A stretch of DNA of 64,000 bases from Parabacteroides bouchesdurhonensis (lineage in GTDB: Bacteria > Bacteroidota > Bacteroidia > Bacteroidales > Tannerellaceae). The stretch is from positions 928,406-992,405 of the forward strand of contig NZ_LT896588.1 in NCBI RefSeq assembly GCF_900186615.1, written 5' to 3'. The translations under genes were made by a program, and so were the position numbers. Below the pieces are notes generated by a model. That model did no database searches. It had not been told where the DNA came from and worked only from the letters and a program-made list of their open reading frames with translations. Below are positions 19,366 through 27,026 of the stretch, in pieces. How positions within the stretch are numbered: the stretch's first letter is position 1; the number at the start of each line of letters is the position of its first letter.

Positions 19366-19441
19366 AAAATAAGTTCCATTCGGAAGAAAATAAAATTCCT
19401 CTCGAGAGAAATTCAAATTTCTTCCGAAAGGAACTTATTTT
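19366..19441. repeat. 24-bp near-perfect inverted repeat
   Basis: Positions 19366-19389 pair with 19418-19441 with one mismatch. The loop holds a 10-base palindrome (CTCTCGAGAG, 19399-19408), and another (GAGAATTCTC, 19356-19365) sits just outside. It lies in the 333-base gene-free gap between sppA and the DUF2461 gene. A smaller 9-bp hairpin (19457-19465 with 19482-19490) follows. It may act in termination or may be a relic of a small mobile repeat. Confidence 0.6.
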
Positions 19442-19496
19442 ACATATAGAGCGAATCTAAAACATTTAGCGGACCATCCTGATGTTTTAGAAAAAA

Positions 19497-19528
19497 GATC
19501 GGGATGATTTAGTAAAACCATCCCGATC
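19497..19528 (-). terminator. Terminator of the DUF2461 gene
   Basis: GATCGGGATG at 19497-19506 pairs perfectly with CATCCCGATC at 19519-19528. Read on the minus strand, a run of six T follows the stem. It lies 22 bases beyond the stop codon. Confidence 0.8.
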
Positions 19529-19549
19529 ATATTTTAATAAGAATATATT

Positions 19550-20221
19550 TTAAATACGTCCTAAATATTCATCTACCGTATAATTTAAGAAACGATTAAA
19601 AGGCAATAGCAGTTTAAAACATTCCACCGATTTATTCAACCAATCTTTACTCTTGAAAAAACTATCCGGCTTCACCGAAACAACACTAAAATCTTTATGC
19701 TTCAAAATATATCCATAAGGAGAATCCATTGGATAACCCACAGGCATACGTTTCAGCATTTCGCCTTCCAGTACGGGAAAAGTATTTTTAAATACCGGTT
19801 CTTCCAAGATAGCTGTAAATTCTTCAATATGGTCATATATATCCTGACGCAATTTCTTAAGCAACGCAGGCGGAGGACACCAAACGCCTCCCGACAACAG
19901 ACAATTACCCGGTTCCAGATGTATATAATAACCACCACGTTCGCTAGCCCTTCCACCTAAAGCTATGTAAGCCGCAAAATGTGCCTTATAGGGAGTTTTA
20001 TCCGGAGAAAAGCGAATATCCCGGTAAATACGGAAAAGGCATTCTTTGGCTTCAACTCCGGCCACTTCGGGATCAAACAATGCAATCTGGTTTATCAGCA
20101 TTTGCACTTCATCAATGAAACCCTGGCGCAAAACGTCATAACGTTCTTTATTGTTTTGAAACCAAACCCGATTATTATTCAGTTTGAGTTCTTCCAGAAA
20201 CTGTAATATCTCTGCATTCAT
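19550..20221 (-). CDS. DUF2461 (TIGR02453) family protein
   Basis: The 223-residue protein carries the family features: FLEELKLNNNRVWFQNNKERY at the N-terminus, FRIYRDIRFSPDKTPYK in the middle, and GGYYIHLEPGNCLLSGGVW. DUF2461 proteins are widespread, cytosolic and of unknown function. The Asn/Trp/Phe-rich start is the best-conserved part. The gene is single, with its own terminator, and lies 58 bases after the start of the upstream patatin gene's stop side. Confidence 0.9.
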   Translation of the reverse strand: MNAEILQFLEELKLNNNRVWFQNNKERYDVLRQGFIDEVQMLINQIALFDPEVAGVEAKECLFRIYRDIRFSPDKTPYKAHFAAYIALGGRASERGGYYIHLEPGNCLLSGGVWCPPPALLKKLRQDIYDHIEEFTAILEEPVFKNTFPVLEGEMLKRMPVGYPMDSPYGYILKHKDFSVVSVKPDSFFKSKDWLNKSVECFKLLLPFNRFLNYTVDEYLGRI

Positions 20222-20279
20222 ATTCTTAATTCTTTTACATGACTAATCTAAACGGCTCGAATACAAATGTAAGAGAAAA

Positions 20280-22478
20280 TCAGAAATAATATCCCAAGCT
20301 CATATAGAATTGCAAATTATTATTCCGGTTAGACATACTGAAATTTGCGCTTAACGGACCTGCAAAACTATTATATGCATATCCCAGACTGCCGCCAAAA
20401 ATATGTTGTCCTTTAAAGAGATTGAAAAAGTTATCGTCGGTTATCCCATAATTCGCTATTAAAGAAATATAGTTGTTCTGGCTAATCCGTTGGCGGAAAT
20501 GCAAACGGGCAAACGTAACGGTGTTATCGAATATCTCTATGTGCGAGATGCCGGCAAACGGAAGTTGCTGAGCCAAATAACGATCCGAAACTTCACCTCC
20601 CACCACATTTTTGAAAGGATAAGCAATATTGCGCCCAATCATAACGCGTCCATATACCGACGGAATCAAACTAAAATGGGAAGTGACGGGCAATACTGCC
20701 TGAAACTGTAATCCTAATGCAGAAAAGGGCGTATGTCCTTTATAATTAACGAAATTACTTGTGTAAATTGAATAATCCGCCTTTAATGAAACGCCTTTGG
20801 AAGGGAAATACTGACGATCCAACGTTTCGAGATGGGCTAAAGCAAAATAACTTATAAAACCTTCCGGCCTGATTTCATACCGTTGATCTTCACCTGTGTA
20901 TAAAAAAGAATTGTAATCAAAATAGTCATAGCGCACTCCGGCTTGGAATTTAAAGTTCAACCAGTTCACATCCGTATAGCCAAACTCCGCCCAATGATGC
21001 CGATATGATGTATTAAATATTTTCTCGCCCCGGTTATATATATCCAGATCCTGATAAGTAAACATATAAGCAAGATCAAAATGGCGGAGCGGACTCCGTT
21101 CTATTGTATAATCCAGTTTGGCATAAGACTTTTTCCCAACCCGCCCGGTAAAAGCCAGCTTGGAATGATAACGCGCCCGATAGTCTAGAGTTGCATTCAG
21201 TAGCACCGCCACAATTTCTTCGGTATCAAAACGCAATCCGACATTTATAGAGCTAATGGATTTCTCCTGTACTGTAAATACTAAATTGTCTTGTCTTTCT
21301 CCGGTTAGTTTATAACTCACATTAGAATAAGCGTTCGTACCTACCAATATGGCCATAGCCTGCTGCAACTGCTGTATAGTAATCGTACTATTCTCTTTCA
21401 GGCGCGTAATGTCGGTCAACCATTTTTGATCCCGGGGATCAATTCCTTCAAAATGAATATGACGGATGTATAAAGTATCGGATGGCGACACTGGATATGT
21501 ATTGGTATTTGCCCGGTAGTTTGGTTTTTCAGTAATTCCTATTTCCTGTTTCAGGGCCATCAGCTTATCCCACTGTTTCCGGGCGGCTTGTTCTCCACGA
21601 TCTATTAACGTGTCTAACGCTGCCGGGCTAAAACTTGCCGAGTTATACGGTACCGTATTCGGGCGAATCAATATATCCGTACTATCTTTATTTGCCTTAT
21701 ATTTATCGAAGCCATAAAGTCCGACAATTTGTCCTACTACGTCACTTGGCGTATTAATGCCGTTAAAATCTTTCAAATCGCTGGTACCTAAATCGACTCC
21801 GATAATAATATCGGCCCCCATATTACGCGCTACGTCCGCCGGATAATTATTCAGCAACCCGCCGTCCACCAGCACCATGCTATCTAAACGTACCGGAGTA
21901 AACACAGCCGGTATCGCCATACTGGCGCGCATAGCAGTGGGCAAACTGCCACGGTGAAACACCTGCTCATGTCCATCCACAATATCTAAAGCGACACAAG
22001 CAAAAGGAATATGAAATGAATTAAAATCGACCGAATCATGATAACCGATAGTGAGGTTTGAAAATAGATTCTGGAGGTTTTGCCCTTTAATCACGCCGCT
22101 TATATAACGGCCTTTTTTTTCTTTTCCGAAAGGAAGGGAAATAATATAACGTTCGGCATTTTCCTTTTCCGGAAATGACAAATTACTTCGTTTCACTTTA
22201 TCACTCAGCAACATCTGCCAGTCAAGCGAGCTAACCATGCTATCTATCTCCGCCGGAGCATATCCTATAGCATACAATCCTCCAACAATAGCGCCCATAC
22301 TGGTGCCTGCTATATAGTCAACAGGAATACCCGCTTCCTCCAGCACCTTCAAAACACCAATATGAGATACTCCTTTCGCACCGCCGCCGCCTAAAACCAG
22401 ACCTACCTTTTTACGTTCCGTCGCCATCGACGGCAGAGCAAAAAGCATCAATAACAAAAAGATAAGACATTTCTTCAT
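20280..22478 (-). CDS. Patatin-like phospholipase fused to an outer-membrane barrel (type Vd autotransporter-like)
   Basis: The 732-residue protein starts with a signal peptide, then a patatin domain (about residues 25-300) with oxyanion loop GGGGAKG (30-36), catalytic GTSMG (Ser60) and the partner Asp in VDGGLLNNYP. A POTRA-like segment follows (about 335-410), and then a 16-strand Omp85/BamA-type barrel ending in YMSLGYYF. This matches the PlpD-like patatin autotransporters that place a lipase at the outer membrane. The catalytic dyad is complete, so phospholipase A activity is expected. The gene is on its own, with 73 bases before the upstream TPR gene's stop. Confidence 0.93.
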   Translation of the reverse strand: MKKCLIFLLLMLFALPSMATERKKVGLVLGGGGAKGVSHIGVLKVLEEAGIPVDYIAGTSMGAIVGGLYAIGYAPAEIDSMVSSLDWQMLLSDKVKRSNLSFPEKENAERYIISLPFGKEKKGRYISGVIKGQNLQNLFSNLTIGYHDSVDFNSFHIPFACVALDIVDGHEQVFHRGSLPTAMRASMAIPAVFTPVRLDSMVLVDGGLLNNYPADVARNMGADIIIGVDLGTSDLKDFNGINTPSDVVGQIVGLYGFDKYKANKDSTDILIRPNTVPYNSASFSPAALDTLIDRGEQAARKQWDKLMALKQEIGITEKPNYRANTNTYPVSPSDTLYIRHIHFEGIDPRDQKWLTDITRLKENSTITIQQLQQAMAILVGTNAYSNVSYKLTGERQDNLVFTVQEKSISSINVGLRFDTEEIVAVLLNATLDYRARYHSKLAFTGRVGKKSYAKLDYTIERSPLRHFDLAYMFTYQDLDIYNRGEKIFNTSYRHHWAEFGYTDVNWLNFKFQAGVRYDYFDYNSFLYTGEDQRYEIRPEGFISYFALAHLETLDRQYFPSKGVSLKADYSIYTSNFVNYKGHTPFSALGLQFQAVLPVTSHFSLIPSVYGRVMIGRNIAYPFKNVVGGEVSDRYLAQQLPFAGISHIEIFDNTVTFARLHFRQRISQNNYISLIANYGITDDNFFNLFKGQHIFGGSLGYAYNSFAGPLSANFSMSNRNNNLQFYMSLGYYF

Positions 22479-22551
22479 CTACGCGATCTTTGCAACAAAT
22501 GTAACTGCTTTACGCGAGATCTACAAGGTCTGTTTGACTACAATATGTTTC

Positions 22552-23952
22552 CTAAAGCAAACCGTCCGGATTTTCCGGTATCTTATTTATCAGTTCACGA
22601 ATATCGAAAATGGAAATCGTAGATTTCTTTCCGTCGGGAGACAGCATTGTTTCCTCATTTGCATTCCGGAAAAACATATCTTCATAAACAGATTGCAACG
22701 CCTTTCGATAGAAGAAAAGCCCAACGACATCTTTTCCACTTTCCAGATACTTATTTACATAAAGTACTAATATAAACAATCCTTGTTGACGTTCTTTCGG
22801 CCCCGGATAATCTTTTACATCCAGACTTACATACATAGTGGCAATCTTAAACAATATATCCAATTTATCCGGATTATCTTTCCAGTAACGATAATACAAT
22901 TGTACCGCTTCTTTATACCGTTTATCCTTTTGAAGCGTTTCTCCCCGGTAAAGAAGCAACTTAGTAGCGAGTAACGGATCGGGCGCTAACCCTTCTTCTG
23001 CTTTATCCAACAAAACATATGCCCTTTTACGATCATAGGTTTTGCCCAGTGACGAACCAAGCAGCAGATTCACTTCCACCGAAGTAGTATCTTTACTATA
23101 GGCAAGCTCCAAAGGCCCTATCGCATCCATATACCTGCCGGCATAATAACGGGAAGCGCCTCCGTATTTCAACGTGAAATAAGAAGAATCTCCTGCCGCA
23201 AGCAAGTTGGCATATAACGTATCGGCATCGGCATATTTTTTATTCATATATAATGTCATTGCTTTATTTTGCAGCAGTAAGCGGTTCTCCGGATTATAAT
23301 ATAAAGCCGTATCACAAATAGCCAATGCCTCACTTACATACGGATCACCCAAGCGCAACATCGTATTGATTAAAGCGCTTGCCAGACCGGCATTTTCACG
23401 ATTCAGATTATATGCCTGGAAATAACATATGGCTGCAGCGGGATATTTCTCCATTCGTGTATAACAGTCCGCCACATTACGATACAACGCAGAGCTCTCA
23501 CCGTCATTATCCATCAACTGATGATATTTATCTATCGCCTGCTCATAGTCGCCCAACTGATAGTACAAGCGGGCAAGCTGATAATTGGCATAAAAGTTCG
23601 TACTGTCACTAGCCAAAACTTTGCCATAATAAAGTTTCGCATCTGTTACCCTTCCCAAACTAACGGCAGTGCGTGCCAATGCATTCAACATATCAATATT
23701 TGTAGTATCCATGTCAAAGCAATACTTATAATAGGTGTAAGCCCGGTTATATTTCAACAAACCCTCGTAGGCTTGTCCTATTGCAGACATTACCGCAAAA
23801 TCGGCAGAGTCGGCAGGTGTAAGACTATCCGCATGCGCCACTACGGCAGTAAACTGTTTTCTGTTCACCAGCTCCTGTAAAGACAAAGACTGGGCTTGTC
23901 CTGCCTGGAAGAATCCGCAAAGCAGAACAAATAAAGATACAAACCGATTCAT
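22552..23952 (-). CDS. Secreted TPR-repeat protein
   Basis: The 466-residue protein has a signal peptide ending near GQAQS, followed by at least eight tetratricopeptide helices pairs (for example AYEGLLKYNRAYTYYKYCF, ANYQLARLYYQLGDYEQAID, NVADCYTRMEKYPAAAICYF). TPR proteins are scaffolds for protein contacts, here in the periplasm. It starts two bases after the stop of the M56/TonB gene, so it is translationally linked to it. It probably works with that membrane sensor, but no partner is known. Confidence 0.85.
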   Translation of the reverse strand: MNRFVSLFVLLCGFFQAGQAQSLSLQELVNRKQFTAVVAHADSLTPADSADFAVMSAIGQAYEGLLKYNRAYTYYKYCFDMDTTNIDMLNALARTAVSLGRVTDAKLYYGKVLASDSTNFYANYQLARLYYQLGDYEQAIDKYHQLMDNDGESSALYRNVADCYTRMEKYPAAAICYFQAYNLNRENAGLASALINTMLRLGDPYVSEALAICDTALYYNPENRLLLQNKAMTLYMNKKYADADTLYANLLAAGDSSYFTLKYGGASRYYAGRYMDAIGPLELAYSKDTTSVEVNLLLGSSLGKTYDRKRAYVLLDKAEEGLAPDPLLATKLLLYRGETLQKDKRYKEAVQLYYRYWKDNPDKLDILFKIATMYVSLDVKDYPGPKERQQGLFILVLYVNKYLESGKDVVGLFFYRKALQSVYEDMFFRNANEETMLSPDGKKSTISIFDIRELINKIPENPDGLL

Positions 23953-23954
23953 AA

Positions 23955-25352
23955 TTATGATAATCTAAAGGTTATAGGAACTGTATATTTAACCCGCACC
24001 GGACGGCCGCGTTGATGCCCCGGTCTCCAGGTGGGGAATGCGTTGATTACGCGCATTGCTTCTCTGTCCAGTAACGGATCTATTCCGCGGACAACTTCCG
24101 CATCGCATATTGAACCATCTTTATTTACTACAAAAGAAACTATCACGCGTCCCTGCATCCCGCTTGCTTGTGCTTCTACCGGATATTTTATGCTTTTCCC
24201 TATATATTGCAACAGAGCCGCATCTCCTCCGGGAAATCTTGGCATTTCTTCCACCACAGTAAAAACCTGATTGTTCACATTGTTTTCATTTTTTTCAGTT
24301 GCCAGAGCAAAAGGAGGAAGTACTGTAGGTATCTTTTTCTCATTCAGTCCGGGAAACAATTCTTCCATACGGCTCACCAGTCGTAATGCATCCATATTTG
24401 AGTATAGCTGCGGAGAAGATTCATTCATGCCCCTTTTATTCAATATCTCAGCTAAAGAAAAATTACGTGCTACCATTTCAATATTGCTCAGCAGCATAAG
24501 CATGCCGGCCAGTGGTATAAACATCACGTATTTAGTACGATTTATACCATGCGAACGTTGCTTGTTCATCATGCTGATACGATTCTTCAGATGCAACACA
24601 TTAAAACTGTTATATAAGTCTGACGATTGCCGGTGGCTATGCGCCAATCCCAACAAATGATACTGATAACTTTTGCTATCGTAACCGGATTGTATCACTT
24701 TATTGTCGGCCAGATATTCCAGATTATGGCGCACTTCCCTTTTTAAGAGCCATACAAAAGGATTTACCCAACAAAAAATCACCATCAACTCACTTATCAT
24801 AACATCTATCGAATGCCATTGAAAAACATGAGTACGTTCATGCGTCAGTATCTCATCCGTTTCTTTTTCCGAAAGGCTGTCGGGACACAGAAAAATCCAG
24901 CGGAAGAAAGAGAAAGGTCCGGCATTATTATCCAACTGCCTTACATCTACATTATGAATCCTAACCTTCGGACTTGAATAAGCCAACCATAATATACTGG
25001 ACAGTTGTACCAAAAAGCGGATTAATAAAACAAACACGCCAACTGCATACATTCCCAATCCACACGTACACAGTACCTTTCCCCAATCTACGGCAACATT
25101 GGAAGCCTTAACAGTAGTTTCCGGCAGTATAACCGAATTATACAAGTAAATTACGTCTGCAATCGGAGCTTGATCCTTCAACCACTCTTGAATATTCAGC
25201 AACGGATGCAACAAAGCCAGAGCAAAGAAAGCCAACAAAGTAGTTCTCCGTAGCTTAAAGAAAGTATCTTTATAAAAAAACAAACGATAGAAGGCGTAAA
25301 AGAGTATGACCGCTACATTCACCTTCATAAAGTAGGCAAATTCCAGATTCAT
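23955..25352 (-). CDS. BlaR1-like M56 membrane metallopeptidase with TonB C-terminal domain
   Basis: The 465-residue protein has several N-terminal membrane helices (about residues 8-25, 37-50, 95-120), an M56 peptidase domain with the zinc motif HERTH (H171, E172, H175), a further helix near 270-290, and a C-terminal TonB-like domain (FPGGDAALLQYIGKSIKYP, then GRVIVSFVVNKDGSI and a closing PITFRLS). In BlaR1/MecR1 the M56 domain cleaves a BlaI-type repressor after a signal. Here the usual penicillin-sensor domain is replaced by a TonB-type domain, common in Bacteroidota. The BlaI gene lies 23 bases upstream. Confidence 0.92.
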   Translation of the reverse strand: MNLEFAYFMKVNVAVILFYAFYRLFFYKDTFFKLRRTTLLAFFALALLHPLLNIQEWLKDQAPIADVIYLYNSVILPETTVKASNVAVDWGKVLCTCGLGMYAVGVFVLLIRFLVQLSSILWLAYSSPKVRIHNVDVRQLDNNAGPFSFFRWIFLCPDSLSEKETDEILTHERTHVFQWHSIDVMISELMVIFCWVNPFVWLLKREVRHNLEYLADNKVIQSGYDSKSYQYHLLGLAHSHRQSSDLYNSFNVLHLKNRISMMNKQRSHGINRTKYVMFIPLAGMLMLLSNIEMVARNFSLAEILNKRGMNESSPQLYSNMDALRLVSRMEELFPGLNEKKIPTVLPPFALATEKNENNVNNQVFTVVEEMPRFPGGDAALLQYIGKSIKYPVEAQASGMQGRVIVSFVVNKDGSICDAEVVRGIDPLLDREAMRVINAFPTWRPGHQRGRPVRVKYTVPITFRLS

Positions 25353-25375
25353 GGTATGTAAGATGTATTTAAGGT

Positions 25376-25738
25376 TTATTCCTTTTCGTTCTCAATCATA
25401 TCGATAATATCTTTCAGGTCGTCCCTGGAAATCTTCTGTTCTTTGGCGAAGAAAGATACCATCTCCTTATAAGAGTTTTTGAAATAGTTACCCACCACAC
25501 CGCTCATAAACACGCGCTTGTATTCGCTCTGTTCAATTTTCGGAGTGTATTCATACGTGTTACCGTATTGTTTTTTCTTCACATATTTCTTCCGTTCCAA
25601 ATTCTTGATAATAGAAGCCAATGTAGTATAAGGAGGCTTCGGTTCAGGATACAATGCCAAAACATCCTTCACAAAGCAAGGCCCCAATTTCCAAATACAG
25701 CGCATGGCTTCTTCTTCTTGATGTGTTAATTTCTCCAT
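25376..25738 (-). CDS. BlaI/MecI-family repressor
   Basis: The ATG at 25738 gives 120 residues beginning MEKLTHQEEEAMRCIWKLG; an upstream ATG ten codons earlier would add a basic leader and is less likely. The winged helix spans PPYTTLASIIKNLERKKYVKK, and the C-terminal helices (FMSGVVGNYFKNSY, DLKDIIDMIENEKE) give the dimer. The family binds dyads and is inactivated by cleavage by an M56 partner, encoded directly downstream. The target is most likely its own operon. Confidence 0.93.
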   Translation of the reverse strand: MEKLTHQEEEAMRCIWKLGPCFVKDVLALYPEPKPPYTTLASIIKNLERKKYVKKKQYGNTYEYTPKIEQSEYKRVFMSGVVGNYFKNSYKEMVSFFAKEQKISRDDLKDIIDMIENEKE

Positions 25739-25749
25739 GATTATTATTC

Positions 25750-25789
25750 TTTTACGATAATATTTCAAATCTACGATTTATACGTAAAA
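25750..25789 (-). promoter_or_regulatory. Possible BlaI operator
   Basis: TTTTACG at 25750-25756 and CGTAAAA at 25783-25789 form a 7-bp dyad just upstream of the BlaI start codon, with two further TACG-type half sites between (CTACGATTT, ATACGTAAA). Position and symmetry fit self-regulation by a dimeric repressor. The classical TACA/TGTA core is not seen. Confidence 0.35.
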
Positions 25790-25905
25790 CAAACAACTAT
25801 AAGGAGATTAATTAGAATTAATTAACAGGGAAGGAAGATTTTAATGACGCTGCGCAACAATAAAGCCAAAAGCAAATTAGTGATTTAGCCATTATTAATA
25901 GTTGT

Positions 25906-26451
25906 TTATTGAATGAAGTTATTGATTCGGTTCGCAGGATTAAGTTCCAGCTGATCGGAGAGTGTCAGCTCTTTGACCATGTGCAGCGTTCCCTGTTTAT
26001 ATTTTTGAAAATGTTCCGATGCGATATGTGATTCATAAGCTTCTCTGCTCGCGTAAGTTTCAAGGATGGTTATCCTGCACGGATTCTCTTTCTCACAGAC
26101 GGCATACATAGTTAGCACACCAGGTTCGGTTCGCAGAGAAACTTCGCCCACTTCTACTGCATATTTCATATATGCTTCGAGATATTCCGGATAGACCTCT
26201 ATTTTCGACAGGCGCACAATACCGTCAGCTGTCATCGGTAGTTTGGCACACATGCCGGGCTGCTTATCCAGATTCAGGCATTTACCGGTTACCTCACCCG
26301 TCGCAAGGTAGGAATAAGTCGGAAATTCAAACAGCACAGGACTGCCGTTTTCACCGATATGGTAATCGAAAACGACCGACTTATCGACCACCGTACTGCA
26401 TGAGAATAGGAGAACCGATAGCATCCAGGCAATCAATAATAACTTTTTCAT
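25906..26451 (-). CDS. Lipoprotein with C-terminal antibiotic-biosynthesis-monooxygenase-like domain
   Basis: The 181-residue protein has a lipobox ending at Cys18 (LLFSC). The C-terminal half (about residues 85-170) resembles the ABM dimeric alpha-beta barrel: EAYMKYAVEVGEVSLRTEPGVLTMYAV, then RITILETYASREAYESHIASEHFQKYK. Such domains act as small-molecule oxygenases or as stress-related proteins with no cofactor; the activity of this one is unknown. The N-terminal 80 residues are not recognised. The stretch upstream of it contains gene debris and a candidate promoter. Confidence 0.75.
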   Translation of the reverse strand: MKKLLLIAWMLSVLLFSCSTVVDKSVVFDYHIGENGSPVLFEFPTYSYLATGEVTGKCLNLDKQPGMCAKLPMTADGIVRLSKIEVYPEYLEAYMKYAVEVGEVSLRTEPGVLTMYAVCEKENPCRITILETYASREAYESHIASEHFQKYKQGTLHMVKELTLSDQLELNPANRINNFIQ

Positions 26452-26480
26452 AACGTCATCCTTTTATTTGTCGATTGGCT

Positions 26481-26651
26481 TTAAGAAAATAAATCGGCAG
26501 GCAGCTCAAACCAATCCATGATAATTCCAACTTGTCTAAACGATGGCAATTCCATAGAATCCTCGTTGTTTGTACTTTCGTCAAAATCTTTGAATGCAAA
26601 TGTGTTTTTGGAGACAAACACATCGGGATTACTTGTATCTTCATCATAGTT
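26481..26651 (-). pseudogene. Small coding fragment lacking an in-frame start
   Basis: A minus-strand frame of 56 codons (NYDEDTSNPDVFVSKNTF near the start, MDWFELPADLFS at the end, stop at 26481-26483) has ordinary composition, but its only upstream ATG codons (26655, 26667) are one base out of frame and a stop precedes it. A single extra C in the ATGAAACTATGATG context would explain this. The overlapping 63-codon frame from 26647 has an ATG, but its composition (Arg, Cys, Trp, Ile-rich) looks non-coding. I read this as a frameshifted or decayed small gene of unknown family. Confidence 0.4.
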
Positions 26652-26684
26652 TCATATCTTTTATCATTTAATTAATGATGTGAA

Positions 26685-26692
26685 CAAAGGTA
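26685..26692 (-). promoter_or_regulatory. Candidate -7 box for the lipoprotein transcript
   Basis: CAAAGGTA on the + strand is a perfect complement of TAnnTTTG. It would start a minus-strand transcript near 26678 that runs through the fragment at 26481-26651 into the lipoprotein gene. No clear -33 element is present at the right distance. Confidence 0.35.
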
Positions 26693-26754
26693 GTACAGCT
26701 TATCTGTTATGACATTAGATAAATTACCGATAAAACTACCAATTTTACAGATTT

Positions 26755-26942
26755 TCAATACCCTACCTGTTTCTGCTGCTCTGCATTGTATCGATCGCCA
26801 ACGACTGGAATAACAGAATTTTGAGGAGTCAAATCACTCACTTTAGCAAAATTTCGTTTGAAAGTGGCCAGACTATGTCCTGTGTAACTTGTATAGGTTC
26901 AGATAATAAGCTGATTAACCTCTCTCTTGCTAATTCTTTCAC
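26755..26942 (-). pseudogene. Decayed remnant of an AraC-type regulator
   Basis: On the minus strand, 26755-26898 encodes YTGHSLATFKRNFAKVSDLT, which closely resembles the second helix-turn-helix of Bacteroidales AraC-family regulators (TGRSLATFKRDF type). The preceding part (VKELARERLISLLSEPIQ, 26885-26942) is in another frame, and the text after TP (QNSVIPVVGDRYNAEQQ) no longer matches the family. There is no start codon or full domain. It is a gene relic with at least one frameshift, lying between the lipoprotein and the TonB receptor. The 26452-27026 gap holds no intact gene. Confidence 0.6.
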
Positions 26943-27026
26943 AAGTATAAAATTTAAAAGTGAATATTGATAACCAGGCCGAAGCCTTGTTTGATTCTAT
27001 ATGCTGTTACTTTTTTATTTTCTGTT

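Noticed and set aside
23955-25738. Beta-lactam resistance sensor
   Set aside because: No penicillin-binding sensor domain and no beta-lactamase near.
26456-26647. 63-codon minus-strand frame with an ATG
   Set aside because: Its composition looks non-coding, and the overlapping start-less frame (26481-26651) looks coding.
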